From contig NZ_LT607413.1 in NCBI RefSeq assembly GCF_900091495.1, positions 6,649,001 to 6,713,000 of the forward strand: 64,000 nt of DNA, read 5' to 3'. Of the stretch, positions 26,581 to 36,110 are shown in pieces. Source of the DNA: Micromonospora echinospora (GTDB lineage Bacteria > Actinomycetota > Actinomycetes > Mycobacteriales > Micromonosporaceae). The notes under the pieces were generated by a model, which saw only the letters and a list, made by a program, of their open reading frames with translations, ran no database searches and had not been told where the DNA came from. The position numbers and the translations under genes are program-made. Positions within the stretch are counted from its first letter, which is position 1, and the number at the start of each line of letters is the position of its first letter.

Positions 26581-26808
26581 TCAACCGGTGAGGTAGCCGG
26601 CGAGGGTGTAGGCCGGGGACCGGTCGAGGCGGGCACCGCCGTGGTCGTAGCGGCGGGTGGTGCGGACATCGGCGTGACCGAGCTGGTCCTGGATGTCCTC
26701 CAGGCGGGCTCCGGCGTCGCGGGAGAGGGTCGCGCAGGTGTGCCGCAGCACGTGCGGGCTCATGGTGACCGAGATCCCGGCGGTCTTCGCCAGCCGCTTG
26801 AGTAGCCG
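26581..26808 (-). pseudogene. Tyrosine recombinase (phage-type integrase), C-terminal remnant
   Basis: About 76 codons survive of an enzyme normally 350-400 long. They include the catalytic tail: MSPHVLRHTCATLSRDAG (the HxLRH box), EDIQDQLGHADVRTTRRYDH (the second His and the nucleophile Tyr in RYDH). Reading upstream, the frame RLLKRLAKTAGISV is cut by TAG at 26809-26811 and nothing recombinase-like is recognised beyond. Without the first catalytic Arg and the arm/core DNA-binding domains it cannot recombine DNA. It marks past insertion of a mobile element in this islet. Confidence 0.75.
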
Positions 26809-27043
26809 CTAGTGGATCTTGGTGGGTGGTGTGGGGCTCGGCCATCGGCGTCTGTGCTGGCGTCCCGTCAGGGGATCCATGGCCGGGCATCCTGCCGATG
26901 ATTACCGGGGCGGTGATGTCCGCAAGACAGAGGAAGAAATATGACACACGATGTCAGACTTCGGGTCGAGTATGGCTTCACCGGTCGGCGTCGATGGCGC
27001 GGACTGGGCACCACGGGTACATATGGGATAGATAAGGACATCC

Positions 27044-27580
27044 ATGCGCGAAACTTCAGAAGACCTCCAAGAGCTTCAGGCCCTCCTTGACGCCTCCCTC
27101 TCCCGCTCCACCTCGCACCTCCGCTCGATCATCAAGGCTGAAAGCACACTGACCGCGGAGCAGCTCACCCAGGTCCTCACCGGCATGCGTACCCTCGCCC
27201 TGTCCACCGTGACGGCGAAGGGCGAGCCACGGATCAGCGGTGCGGACGGGCACTTCCTGCACGGGAAGTGGCACTTTGGCACGGCGCGCAACGCCGCCAA
27301 GGCGCGCCATCTCGCGGCGCGGCCCGCCGTCAGCGCCGCGCATATGCGCGGTGAGGACCTAGGCGTGTTCACGCACGGCAAGGTGGAGATCCTCAACCCC
27401 CAGGACGGCGAGCCGGCCGCGGACTGGCCCGACCTGCTCGCGTACCTCAAGGACTTCTACGGCGACGGCGACGACTTCTTCGACTGGGAAAACGACGTGG
27501 TCTACTACCGGCTACATCCGCACTGGATGACCGTCTACGCCCCCGACATCGCAAAGCTCACTGCGGCGTCCCAGTCCTGA
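27044..27580 (+). CDS. Pyridoxamine 5'-phosphate oxidase-fold protein
   Basis: 178 residues, ATG preceded by AAGGACATCC. The central part is a split-barrel flavin-binding fold: MRTLALSTVTAKGEPRISGA, GKWHFGTARNAAKARHLAAR, AVSAAHMRGEDLGVFTHGKV. Such proteins bind FMN, F420 or haem and are usually reductases of unknown substrate in actinomycetes. A helical N-terminal extension of about 35 residues precedes the barrel. It lies in the islet directly before a truncated MMPL gene. Codon usage is slightly less GC-biased than the cob genes. Confidence 0.75.
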   Translation: MRETSEDLQELQALLDASLSRSTSHLRSIIKAESTLTAEQLTQVLTGMRTLALSTVTAKGEPRISGADGHFLHGKWHFGTARNAAKARHLAARPAVSAAHMRGEDLGVFTHGKVEILNPQDGEPAADWPDLLAYLKDFYGDGDDFFDWENDVVYYRLHPHWMTVYAPDIAKLTAASQS

Positions 27581-27650
27581 TCCGCAGCACGGGCCGCATC
27601 GGGACCAGCCACGTGATGAGAGATCTGGTGTCGGCGGGGGTGGGGGTGTC

Positions 27651-28337
27651 GCTGAGATCATCGCCATCGGGCTGGCTGCGGTGATCCTGGTGGTCGCCTT
27701 CGGGTCCTTGGTCGCCGCGGGTCTGCCACTGGTGACCGCACTGGTCGGGGTGGCGGTGAGCATGATGTCGATCCTGGCGGTCAGCAATGCGTTCGGCCTG
27801 TCGGCGACCACCGGCACCATGGCGATGATGTTGGGTCTTGCCGTAGGAATCGACTACGCCCTGTTCGTGGTCTCCCGATCCCGCGAGGAACGTACCCGCG
27901 GCCTTTCCGGGGTCGACGCGGTTTCCCTGGCGGCGGGCACCGCTGGCTCCGCCGTGGCCTTCGCCGGTCTGACCGTGGTGATCGCGCTCGCCGGAATGGC
28001 GGTGATCGGTATGCCGATGCTGACCAAGATAGGGCTGGCCGCTGTCGCGGCAGTGGTGGTGGCCGTCCTGGTCGCGCTGACTCTGGTGCCGGCTGTCCTG
28101 GGCTTTGTGCCCGACAAGGTGCTGTCCCGTTCCGCTCGCCGCGGTGAAGTGGCCACCACCAGCGAGAAGCCCCCGGCGCGGCTGGTGCTTCGCCACCCGA
28201 TCAAGGTCCTGGCCCTGGGTGTGGTACTGCTCGGCGGGCTCGCGATCCCTGCTGCGTCGTTGCAACTGGGCATGCCAGGGGACGAGTCCAGGCCGACCTC
28301 GACCACCCAGCGCCGGCGCGGCCCGGGTGGTCGCTGA
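27651..28337 (+). pseudogene. MMPL/RND transporter, internal fragment truncated at both ends
   Basis: About 220 codons of a membrane protein normally 700 or more. Homology begins abruptly near 27651 (AEIIAIGLAAV) and includes the MMPL membrane block LVAAGLPLVTALVGVAVSMM, then GLAVGIDYALFVVSRSREER (the conserved GxDYxxF proton-relay segment). It runs on to GDESRPTSTTQRR near 28310, after which the frame continues only a few codons as unrelated RGPGGR. Both large periplasmic domains and the flanking helices are missing. No plausible start codon with a ribosome site precedes it. A clear deletion remnant bordering the cobIJ gene end. Confidence 0.8.
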
Positions 28338-28365
28338 GCTGCGTCACCCGGGCCGGGTCGTCGCG

Positions 28366-29889
28366 TCAGGCCGGGTAGGTGCGGGGCGTCCAGACCACCA
28401 CCGAGTCGTCCCCCCGGGTGCTGACCTGGGTGGTGGACGAGCCGATGATCAACAGGCACTTCATGTCGACCGTCTCCGGGTCGAGGTCGCCCAACGACAC
28501 CACGGTGATCTGCTCCCCCGGACGGCCCACGTCCCGCGCGACGACCACCGGGGTCTTCGGGTCGCGGTGGCGCAGCAGGACGTCCTTGGCCGCGCCCACC
28601 TGCCAGCGGCGACTCGCCGAGGCCGGGTTGTAGAGGGCGAGCACCAGGTCCGCCGCCGAGGCGGCGGCGAGGCGGGACTCGATGACCGGCCACGGCTTCA
28701 GCCGGTCGGAGAGGGACATCACCGCGAAGTCGTGCCCGAGCGGCGCGCCGATGCGGCTCGCGGCGGCCTGGGCGGCGGTGAGTCCGGGCAGGACCCGCAC
28801 CGGCACCCCGGCGAACCGGGGCTGGCCGGTGGCCACCTCGTAGACGGCGCTGGCCATCGCGAACACCCCCGGGTCACCGGAGGAGACGACCACCACCCGG
28901 GCGCCGTCGAGCGCCAGTTCGAGGGCGTGGGCGGCCCGTTCGGTCTCCACCTGGTTGCCGGAGGTGTGCCGCTGCTGCCCGGGACGGACCGGCACCCGGT
29001 CGACGTACGGGCCGTAGCCGACGAGGTGCTCGGCCTCGCGCAGCGCCCGGGCCACCTCCGGGGTGAGCCAGCGGGGTCCGGCCGGGCCGAGGCCGATCAC
29101 GGTGACCTCGCCCCGGCCGGTGGTCGGGGCCGGGGCGGGCAGGTCGTCGCGGGCCGCCGCGCTGGTGGGGCTGGGCAGCATCGCCAGCGAGAAGTACGGC
29201 ACCTCGTCGGCGGGGACGTCCGCCAGCGGGGCGTGCCGGCTCCGGGACGAGGTGGCCCGCTCGACGTACCAGGTCTCCGGCAGGCGGCCGGCGTCGTCGA
29301 GGGCGGCGCGGACGTTGTCGAAGGTCCGGCCGAGCTTGAGCACGGCGGCGGCGTCGGTGTCGGCGAGGCGGCGGGACAGCTCCTCGGCGGGCAGGGTGCC
29401 CGGCAGGATGGTCAGCACCTCGTCCCGTTCCACCAGGGGCCGGCCGAGGACGGCCGACGCGGCGCTGACCGAGGTCACGCCCGGCACCACCTCCGCCGGG
29501 AACCGGTGGGCGAGGCGCTCGTGCAGGTACATGTAGGAGCCGTAGAACATCGGGTCACCGGCGCAGAGGACCACGACGGTGCGCCCGGCGGCGAGATGGA
29601 CGGCGAGCCGTTCGGCGCTGTCGTCGTAGAACTGCCGGATGACGCCCTCGTAGCCGCCCGGTTCGTCGGTGTCCTCGGTGGTCACCGGGTAGACCAGCGG
29701 TTCCTCCACGTGGTGCTCGCGCAGCAGGCCCTCGGCGATCGAGCGGGCGATGCTGCGGCCGTGCCGGGCGGAGTAGTAGGCGACCACGTCGGCCTCGGCG
29801 ATCAGCCGGGCGGCCTTGACGGTGAGCAGCTCGGGGTCACCGGGACCGACACCGACGCCGTAGAGCTTTCCGGTTGTGGACACGTTCAC
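28366..29889 (-). CDS. cobIJ: CobIJ fusion: precorrin-2 C20-methyltransferase / precorrin-3B C17-methyltransferase
   Basis: 507 residues with two tandem tetrapyrrole methyltransferase domains. Residues 1-245 are CobI ([38 protein letters not shown]). Residues 260-507 are CobJ ([40 protein letters not shown]). Fused CobIJ is usual in actinomycetes. The two SAM-dependent steps lie either side of the CobG reaction encoded two genes upstream. GTG at 29889 overlaps the cobH stop; a second GTG two codons on is also possible. Its 3' end borders the islet. Confidence 0.93.
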   Translation of the reverse strand: MNVSTTGKLYGVGVGPGDPELLTVKAARLIAEADVVAYYSARHGRSIARSIAEGLLREHHVEEPLVYPVTTEDTDEPGGYEGVIRQFYDDSAERLAVHLAAGRTVVVLCAGDPMFYGSYMYLHERLAHRFPAEVVPGVTSVSAASAVLGRPLVERDEVLTILPGTLPAEELSRRLADTDAAAVLKLGRTFDNVRAALDDAGRLPETWYVERATSSRSRHAPLADVPADEVPYFSLAMLPSPTSAAARDDLPAPAPTTGRGEVTVIGLGPAGPRWLTPEVARALREAEHLVGYGPYVDRVPVRPGQQRHTSGNQVETERAAHALELALDGARVVVVSSGDPGVFAMASAVYEVATGQPRFAGVPVRVLPGLTAAQAAASRIGAPLGHDFAVMSLSDRLKPWPVIESRLAAASAADLVLALYNPASASRRWQVGAAKDVLLRHRDPKTPVVVARDVGRPGEQITVVSLGDLDPETVDMKCLLIIGSSTTQVSTRGDDSVVVWTPRTYPA

Positions 29890-30515
29890 TCCACCTCGTT
29901 AGCGATGCCGTTGACAGCCGCGGCGGTGACCGCGCTGCCGCCCCGCCGACCGTGCACGACCAGGTACGGGATACCCGCCGGATGCGCCGCGAGGGCCTGT
30001 TTGGACTCGACGGCGCCGATGAAGCCGACCGGCACCCCCACGATCGCGGCCGGCCGGCCGGCGCCCTCGTCGATCATTTCCAGCAGCCGGAACAGCGCGG
30101 TCGGGGCGTTGCCGATGGCGACGACCGCGCCGTCGAGCCGGTCCCGCCACAGCTCCATGGCGGCGGCGCTGCGGGTGGTGTCGAGGCGTCGGGCCAGGTC
30201 CGGCACGGCCGGGTCCCGCAGGGTGCAGACCACCTCGTTGTCGACGGGCAGCCGGGCGCGGGTGACCCCGGCGGCGACCATGGCCGCGTCGCAGAGGATC
30301 GGCGCGCCGGCCGCCAGGGCGGCCCGGCCGGCGGAGACCACGTCCGGGTGGGCCTCCACGTCGTCGACGAGGTCGACCATGCCGCAGGCGTGGATCATCC
30401 GGACGACGACCTGGGCGACGTCAGCGGGCAGCCGGGACAGGTCGGCCTCGGCCCGGATGGTGGCGAAGGAGCGCCGGTAGATCTCGGCGCCCTCGCGGAC
30501 GTAGTCGTAGCTCAC
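29886..30515 (-). CDS. cobH: Precorrin-8X methylmutase CobH
   Basis: 209 residues from a GTG overlapping the cobG stop. CobH marks: [20 protein letters not shown] at the N terminus, the catalytic-His region [48 protein letters not shown], and [17 protein letters not shown]. It moves the C11 methyl group to C12, producing hydrogenobyrinate. Middle gene of a cobG-cobH-cobIJ operon. Confidence 0.93.
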   Translation of the reverse strand: MSYDYVREGAEIYRRSFATIRAEADLSRLPADVAQVVVRMIHACGMVDLVDDVEAHPDVVSAGRAALAAGAPILCDAAMVAAGVTRARLPVDNEVVCTLRDPAVPDLARRLDTTRSAAAMELWRDRLDGAVVAIGNAPTALFRLLEMIDEGAGRPAAIVGVPVGFIGAVESKQALAAHPAGIPYLVVHGRRGGSAVTAAAVNGIANEVE

Positions 30516-31738
30516 TGTGCTCCCCGTGCCTGTGCCAGTCGGACGCCGATCGGCCCGTGGTGTTCCCCCGCCGGGCCCGCGACACGGTATCCCGAGCCGG
30601 TGGCCACCGCCAGGGCCACCGGCCCCGCCGGCCGTCCGCAGCACCGGTCGCAGCCGGCCCAGTGCAGCGGCAGCGCCTCCGGGGAGCGGGGAGCGGCGGC
30701 GGCGAGGGCGGCGGTGGCGTCGGCCCGGACGTCGGCCAGGGACTTCTCGCAGCCCGGACGGCCGGTGCAGGAGGTCACCCCGACCCACGGCGAGGCCGGG
30801 TCGACGACGAGTCCGGCGGCGGCCAGCGTGGACACCGCCGTGGGCTGGGCCGACCCGACGACCACGGTGCGCCACGGGGTCACCACCAGCGCGGGGTCGT
30901 CGGCGGCGACGGTGGCGAGCGTGTCGGCCTGGTCGGCGGTGAGCCGGCCGAGCGGAGCCGCGACGACGGTGAAGCCGTCGGGGTGGACGCCGACCGGCGG
31001 CGGCGCGCCGTGGGGTGGCGTCACCGGCGCGGCGTGCGGGCCGTCCAGCGCGGCGGTGATCGCGGCCGGCGCGTCCGGCAGGTCGGCGATCCGCCACAAC
31101 CCGCTACGTCCGGCGCAGAGCCGGTGAAACACCCGGGCAGCGGTGACCAGCGCGGCGGGCACGTCGGTGGTGACCCGCAGGCCGACGTCCCGGCCGCCGA
31201 CCAGCAGCGCGCCGGTGCCGGCCGTCCAGCAGAGGTCCGCGCCGAGACCGGTGACGTCGCCCCGGCCGTCGTCGAGGGCGATCAGGAACCGGCCGCTGAG
31301 CCCGGCGAGGTCGGCGGCGGCACAGAGCGCGGCGTCCACCGCCCCCACCAGCGGGCGTACGTCGGCGCGGCCGGCGGCGTCCAGGCCGCTCAGCGGCGAG
31401 GCGACGATGTTGCGGACCCGCTCGTGGGTGGCGCTGGGCAGCAGGCCCACCCCGGCCAGCGCGGACGCGATCCGGTCGACGCCGTCCGGGTCGGTGATGC
31501 CGCGCACCTGCACGTTGCCCCGGGACGTCAGCTCCAGCGTGCCGTCACCGTCCCGGCGCGCCGCCGTGGACAGACACCGCAGCTGGGCGGGGGCGATCCG
31601 GCCGCCGGGAATCCGGACGCGGACCAGTGCCCCGTCGGCGGCCTGGTGGGCGCGGAGCGCTCCCGGGCACCGGTCGTCGGCGGGACGACGGGACGGGGAG
31701 GAGACATCAGGCACCTCGTCATCGTAGAGTCGTGGCAC
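30512..31738 (-). CDS. cobG: Precorrin-3B synthase CobG
   Basis: Up to 408 residues from a GTG at 31738; the exact start is uncertain because no strong ribosome site is seen and in-frame GTG alternatives exist. Nitrite/sulphite-reductase-like ferredoxin fold: [16 protein letters not shown], and a 4Fe-4S site in [17 protein letters not shown] and [12 protein letters not shown]. CobG oxygenates precorrin-3A, the marker of the aerobic cobalamin route. The gene diverges from cobN, so the second riboswitch between them controls cobN only. Confidence 0.9.
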   Translation of the reverse strand: MPRLYDDEVPDVSSPSRRPADDRCPGALRAHQAADGALVRVRIPGGRIAPAQLRCLSTAARRDGDGTLELTSRGNVQVRGITDPDGVDRIASALAGVGLLPSATHERVRNIVASPLSGLDAAGRADVRPLVGAVDAALCAAADLAGLSGRFLIALDDGRGDVTGLGADLCWTAGTGALLVGGRDVGLRVTTDVPAALVTAARVFHRLCAGRSGLWRIADLPDAPAAITAALDGPHAAPVTPPHGAPPPVGVHPDGFTVVAAPLGRLTADQADTLATVAADDPALVVTPWRTVVVGSAQPTAVSTLAAAGLVVDPASPWVGVTSCTGRPGCEKSLADVRADATAALAAAAPRSPEALPLHWAGCDRCCGRPAGPVALAVATGSGYRVAGPAGEHHGPIGVRLAQARGAQ

Positions 31739-31759
31739 TTGGCGCGGATCCGCGCCGAG

Positions 31760-31872
31760 ATCAGCATCACGCGGTCGGCGCGGAGGAACCCGGTGCGAGT
31801 CCGGGGCGGTCCCGCCACTGTCACCGGATCGGCGTCACCGCCGGCCCGGGAGCCAGACACTTCGGCTGGCCG
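31760..31872 (+). promoter_or_regulatory. Cobalamin (B12) riboswitch upstream of cobN
   Basis: Conserved blocks in order: GAACCCGGTGCGAGTCCGGG, CGGTCCCGCCACTGTCACCG, and GGGAGCCAGACAC as the B12 box, followed by CGGACCCGGGGAGGAG, which contains the ribosome site for cobN. The short distance to the ribosome site suggests control of translation start. Boundaries approximate. Confidence 0.92.
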
Positions 31873-31913
31873 CGACCGACGACCACGGGCGCGGACCCGG
31901 GGAGGAGTCAGCC

Positions 31914-34900
31914 ATGTCTGGCCGCGACGTCTCGATCCTGCTCTTGTCCACCTCGGACACCGACCTGCTGAGCGCGCGGGCCAGCGCGGCGGACTACCGG
32001 CTGGCCAACCCGGCCCGGCTCGGCGACGACCCGGCCGAGCTGACCGCGCTGCTCGACGGCGTCGACCTGGTGGTCGTCCGGATCCTCGGCGGTTACCGGA
32101 TGTGGCAGCAGGGGCTGGACACCCTGCTCGCCGGGGACGTTCCGGTGGTGGCGCTCGGCGGCGAGGCGCTGCCCGACGCGGACCTGATGGCCCGCTCCAC
32201 GGTGCCGCAGGGCATCGCCACCGAGGCGCACGCCTACCTCGCCCAGGGCGGACCGGACAATCTCCGCGAACTGCACGCCTTCCTCGGCGACACGGTGCTG
32301 CTGACCGGGCAGGGCTTCGCGCCGCCGGCCGAGCAGCCCACCTGGGGGGTGCTGGAGCGGGACGCCCGCGAGGTCGACGGGCCGACCGTGGCGGTCCTCT
32401 ACTACCGGGCGCACCAGCTCAGCGGCAACACCGCGTTCGTCGAGGGGCTCTGCGCGGCGATCGAGGACGCCGGCGGGGTGCCGCTGCCGGTGTACTGCGC
32501 GAGCCTGCGTACCGCCGACGCCGAGCTGTTGCGCACCCTCGGCCGGGCGGACGCGCTGCTGGTCACGGTGCTCGCCGCCGGTGGCACCCGACCGGCGGAG
32601 GTGTCCGCCGGTGGGGACGACGACGCCTGGGACGTGGGCGCGCTGGCCGCGTTGGACGTGCCGATCATCCAGGCGCTCGCGCTGACCAGCGACCGGCGGA
32701 CGTGGGCCGAGAGCGACGACGGGCTGAGCCCGCTGGACGCCGCCACCCAGGTCGCGGTGCCGGAGTTCGACGGTCGGCTGATCACCGTGCCGTTCTCGTT
32801 CAAGGAGACCGACGCCGACGGGCTGCCGCACTACGTGGCCGACCCGGAGCGGGCCCGGCGGGTGGCCGGCATCGCCGTGCGGCACGCCCGGCTGCGGCAC
32901 GTCCCGCCGGCGCAGCGGCGCATCGCGGTGGTGCTCTCGGCGTACCCGACCAAGCACGCGCGGGTGGGCAACGCGGTCGGCCTGGACACCCCGGCCAGCG
33001 CGGTCCGCCTGCTGCGGGAGCTGCGCGACCGGGGGTACGACGTCGGCCCGGTCGACGGTCCCGACGCGCTGCCTGGTCTGGTACCCGGCGGGGACGGCGA
33101 CGACGCCGACGGCGACCGTTTCATCCACGCCCTGATCGCCGCCGGTGGGCAGGATCCGGAGTGGCTCACCGAGGAGAAGCTGGCCGGCAACCCGGTGCGG
33201 GTGCCGGCGGCCACCTACCGCCGCTGGTTCGACGCGCTGCCGGAGGACCTGCGGGAGGCGATGACCGAGCACTGGGGTCCGGCCCCGGGTGAGCTGTTCG
33301 TCGACCGGTCGGCCAACCCCGACGGGGACATCGTGCTGGCCGGTCTGCGCGCCGGGAACGTGCTGCTGATGATCCAGCCGCCGCGCGGGTTCGGGGAGAA
33401 CCCGGTGGCCATCTACCACGACCCGGACCTCCCGCCGACGCACCACTACCTGGCCGCCTACCGGTGGCTGGACGAGGAGTTCGGCGCGCACGCCGTGGTG
33501 CACCTGGGCAAGCACGGCTCGCTGGAGTGGCTGCCCGGCAAGAACATCGGCCTCTCCGCCTCGTGCGGGCCGGACGCCGTCCTCGGCGAGCTGCCGCTGA
33601 TCTACCCGTTCCTGGTCAACGACCCGGGTGAGGGCGCGCAGGCCAAGCGCCGGGCGCACGCCACCATCGTCGACCACCTGGTCCCGCCGATGGCGCGGGC
33701 GGAGAGCTACGGCGACATCGCCCGGCTGGAGCAGTTGCTCGACGAGTACGCCAACATCTCCACCATGGACCCGGCGAAGCTGCCGGCGATCCGCCAGCAG
33801 ATCTGGACGCTCATCCAGGCTGCCCGCCTCGACCACGACCTCGGGCTGGACCAGCGCCCGCACGACGCCGAGTTCGACGAGTTCCTGCTGCACGTCGACG
33901 GCTGGCTCTGCGAGATCAAGGACGCGCAGATCCGCGACGGCCTGCACGTGCTCGGGGCGGCGCCGACCGGGGAGGCACGGGTCAACCTGATCCTGGCCAT
34001 CCTGCGCGCCCGGCAGGTCTTCGGCGGCCAGGTCGGCGCGGTGCCTGGGCTGCGGACCGCGCTCGGGCTGGACGAGACGACCGCCGAGCAGACCGCCGAG
34101 GTGGACCGGGTCGAGGCCCTCGCCCGGCGACTCGCCGAGGCGATGGAACGGCACGGCTGGGCTCCGGAGGCCGTGGCCGGGGTCTGCGCCGAGGTGCTCG
34201 GCGACGACGCGCCGCAGGGCGAGGCCGTCCGGGCGGTGCTGACCTTCGCCGCGACCGAGGTCGCGCCCCGCCTCGCCGGCACCACCGGCGAGCTGGACGC
34301 GGTGCTGCACGCCCTCGACGGCGGGTACGTCCCGGCCGGGCCGAGCGGCTCCCCGCTGCGCGGGCTGGTCAACGTGCTGCCGACCGGCCGGAACTTCTAC
34401 ACCGTCGACCCGAAGGCGATCCCGAGCCGGCTGGCCTGGGAGACCGGGCAGGCGATGGCCACCTCGCTGGCGGAGCGGTACCGCCGGGACACCGGCGAGT
34501 GGCCCCGGTCGGTCGGGCTCTCGGTGTGGGGCACCTCGGCGATGCGCACCGCCGGCGACGACATCGCCGAGGTCCTCGCGCTGATCGGCGTGCAGCCGAC
34601 CTGGGACGAGATGTCCCGGCGGGTCACCGGCTTCGAGGTCGTGCCCCTCGCCGACCTGGGTCGGCCCCGCATCGACGTGACGGTACGGATCAGCGGGTTC
34701 TTCCGGGACGCCTTCCCGCACGTGGTGCTCCTGCTCGACGACGCGATCCGGGCCGTGGCGGCCCTCGACGAGCCGGACGAGGAGAACTACCTCGCCGCGC
34801 ACGCCCGCGCCGACCTCGGTGAGCACGGCGACGAGCGGCGGGCCACCACCCGGATCTTCGGCTCCCAGCCCGGGGCGTACGGGGCGGGCCTGCTGCCGCT

Positions 34901-35570
34901 GATCGACAGCGGAAACTGGCGGGACGACGCCGACCTGGCCGAGGTGTACACCGTCTGGGGCGGCTTCGCCTACGGACGCGGCCTGGAGGGTCGCCCGGCC
35001 CGGCAGGACATGGAGTCGGCGTACCGGCGGATCGCGGTGGCGGCGAAGAACACCGACACCCGCGAGCACGACATCGCCGACTCCGACGACTACTTCCAGT
35101 ACCACGGCGGCATGATCGCCACGGTGCGGGCGTTGACCGGGCAGGCGCCCCGGGCGTACATCGGCGACAGCACCACGCCGGACGCGGTGCGGACCCGGTC
35201 GCTGACCGAGGAGACCGCGCGGGTGTTCCGGGCCCGGGTGGTGAACCCGCGGTGGATGGCGGCGATGCGCCGGCACGGCTACAAGGGCGCGTTCGAGATG
35301 GCCGCGACCGTCGACTACCTCTTCGGCTACGACGCCACCGCCGGAGTGGTCACCGACTGGATGTACGAGCAGCTCGCCCAGAGCTACGTGCTGGACGAGG
35401 AGAACCAGCGCTTCCTGCGCCGGTCGAACCCGTGGGCGCTGCGCGGCATCGTCGAGCGGCTCACCGAGGCCGCCGACCGGGGACTGTGGGCCAAGCCCGA
35501 TCCGGAGCTGATGGACGCGCTGCGGCAGGCGTACCTGGAGGTCGAGGGCGACCTGGAGGACGGCGACTGA
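31914..35570 (+). CDS. cobN: Aerobic cobaltochelatase subunit CobN
   Basis: 1218 residues, normal for CobN. ATG after GGGGAGGAG. Landmarks: VAVLYYRAHQLSGNTAFVEG, AVVLSAYPTKHARVGNAVGL, AVVHLGKHGSLEWLPGK (His-rich chelatase motif), YGDIARLEQLLDEYANISTM, and VGLSVWGTSAMRTAGDDIAE. CobN is the large subunit inserting cobalt into hydrogenobyrinate a,c-diamide, together with a CobS/CobT or ChlID-like ATPase not seen in this window. Controlled by its own B12 riboswitch. A 15-bp-stem hairpin follows the stop. Confidence 0.95.
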   Translation: MSGRDVSILLLSTSDTDLLSARASAADYRLANPARLGDDPAELTALLDGVDLVVVRILGGYRMWQQGLDTLLAGDVPVVALGGEALPDADLMARSTVPQGIATEAHAYLAQGGPDNLRELHAFLGDTVLLTGQGFAPPAEQPTWGVLERDAREVDGPTVAVLYYRAHQLSGNTAFVEGLCAAIEDAGGVPLPVYCASLRTADAELLRTLGRADALLVTVLAAGGTRPAEVSAGGDDDAWDVGALAALDVPIIQALALTSDRRTWAESDDGLSPLDAATQVAVPEFDGRLITVPFSFKETDADGLPHYVADPERARRVAGIAVRHARLRHVPPAQRRIAVVLSAYPTKHARVGNAVGLDTPASAVRLLRELRDRGYDVGPVDGPDALPGLVPGGDGDDADGDRFIHALIAAGGQDPEWLTEEKLAGNPVRVPAATYRRWFDALPEDLREAMTEHWGPAPGELFVDRSANPDGDIVLAGLRAGNVLLMIQPPRGFGENPVAIYHDPDLPPTHHYLAAYRWLDEEFGAHAVVHLGKHGSLEWLPGKNIGLSASCGPDAVLGELPLIYPFLVNDPGEGAQAKRRAHATIVDHLVPPMARAESYGDIARLEQLLDEYANISTMDPAKLPAIRQQIWTLIQAARLDHDLGLDQRPHDAEFDEFLLHVDGWLCEIKDAQIRDGLHVLGAAPTGEARVNLILAILRARQVFGGQVGAVPGLRTALGLDETTAEQTAEVDRVEALARRLAEAMERHGWAPEAVAGVCAEVLGDDAPQGEAVRAVLTFAATEVAPRLAGTTGELDAVLHALDGGYVPAGPSGSPLRGLVNVLPTGRNFYTVDPKAIPSRLAWETGQAMATSLAERYRRDTGEWPRSVGLSVWGTSAMRTAGDDIAEVLALIGVQPTWDEMSRRVTGFEVVPLADLGRPRIDVTVRISGFFRDAFPHVVLLLDDAIRAVAALDEPDEENYLAAHARADLGEHGDERRATTRIFGSQPGAYGAGLLPLIDSGNWRDDADLAEVYTVWGGFAYGRGLEGRPARQDMESAYRRIAVAAKNTDTREHDIADSDDYFQYHGGMIATVRALTGQAPRAYIGDSTTPDAVRTRSLTEETARVFRARVVNPRWMAAMRRHGYKGAFEMAATVDYLFGYDATAGVVTDWMYEQLAQSYVLDEENQRFLRRSNPWALRGIVERLTEAADRGLWAKPDPELMDALRQAYLEVEGDLEDGD

Positions 35571-35571
35571 G

Positions 35572-35617
35572 CCTGTCGCCGTCCCGTCCGGACCACGCCG
35601 GGCGGGACGGCGACAGG
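35572..35617. terminator. Bidirectional hairpin terminator after cobN
   Basis: CCTGTCGCCGTCCCG (35572-35586) pairs perfectly with CGGGACGGCGACAGG (35603-35617): 15-bp stem, 16-base loop. It starts one base after the cobN stop and also serves the convergent secreted-protein gene. Confidence 0.85.
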
Positions 35618-35645
35618 AGTGCCACGGGTTACGCGGAGCGCGACC

Positions 35646-35939
35646 TCAGCAGGTGGTGTTGCCGGCTGGCACCCAGCCGTCGATGTCCGGGTACTCGGCA
35701 CCGTGGCCGTAGATCCAGACGTCGTCTCCGATCCAGCCCGATCCGTGATACCGGAACCCGCGCCCGGCGGTCAGGGTCCGCAGCACCGAGCCGTGCGGCA
35801 TGTCACGCAACCAGGTGTTCTCCTTCAGGAGGCAGATGGTGCCGGGCGCGTCACTCGCCGAGGCCGGCGCGGCCACCACGGCCGAACCGGCGAGGACGAC
35901 GGTCACGGCCGCCATCACGTGCAGAAGCCGACGCTTCAC
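35646..35939 (-). CDS. Small secreted SH3-like protein, paralogue 1
   Basis: 97 residues from GTG 35939, with GGAAGGAA upstream. Signal peptide: VKRRLLHVMAAVTVVLAGSA followed by an Ala-rich cleavage region ending ASAS. The mature domain of about 66 residues reads CLLKENTWLRDMPHGSVL, GRGFRYHG, VWIYGHGAEYPDIDGWVP and ends NTTC; the pattern matches bacterial SH3-like (SH3b) domains. One Cys near each end suggests a disulphide closing the domain. A second copy lies 170 bases away on the same strand. SH3b domains bind cell wall or protein ligands; no enzyme domain is attached. Function unknown. Confidence 0.75.
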   Translation of the reverse strand: MKRRLLHVMAAVTVVLAGSAVVAAPASASDAPGTICLLKENTWLRDMPHGSVLRTLTAGRGFRYHGSGWIGDDVWIYGHGAEYPDIDGWVPAGNTTC

Positions 35940-36060
35940 TCGTGTTTCCTTCCACTGTGGGCAGTTGCGGTTCCCATTGTGATCAGGTAGCACGTCGACC
36001 GACATGGGAAGCCCTCACCAACCGGCCCTCGTCGCTTCTCATCCCCCCACACACACAAGC

Positions 36061-36099
36061 GGACAGGGGTGGCCGCAGGCGATGCGGCCACCCCTGTCC
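36061..36099. terminator. Hairpin terminator after SH3-like paralogue 2
   Basis: A perfect 17-bp stem, GGACAGGGGTGGCCGCA (36061-36077) with TGCGGCCACCCCTGTCC (36083-36099), 5-base loop, 11 bases beyond the stop of the minus-strand gene at 36111. It separates the two paralogous genes, so they are separate transcripts. Confidence 0.85.
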
Positions 36100-36110
36100 G
36101 GGACAGCTTT

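Noticed and set aside
26581..26808. Integrase considered as evidence of an active integrated element
   Set aside because: Only the C-terminal catalytic tail remains, the frame is cut by a stop, and no attachment repeats or tRNA gene are visible nearby.
31908..35276. A 1122-codon open frame antisense to cobN
   Set aside because: It is the mirror of a strongly supported gene in a very GC-rich genome. Its translation is Arg/Gly/Val/His-rich, without any domain, signal or codon bias expected of a gene.
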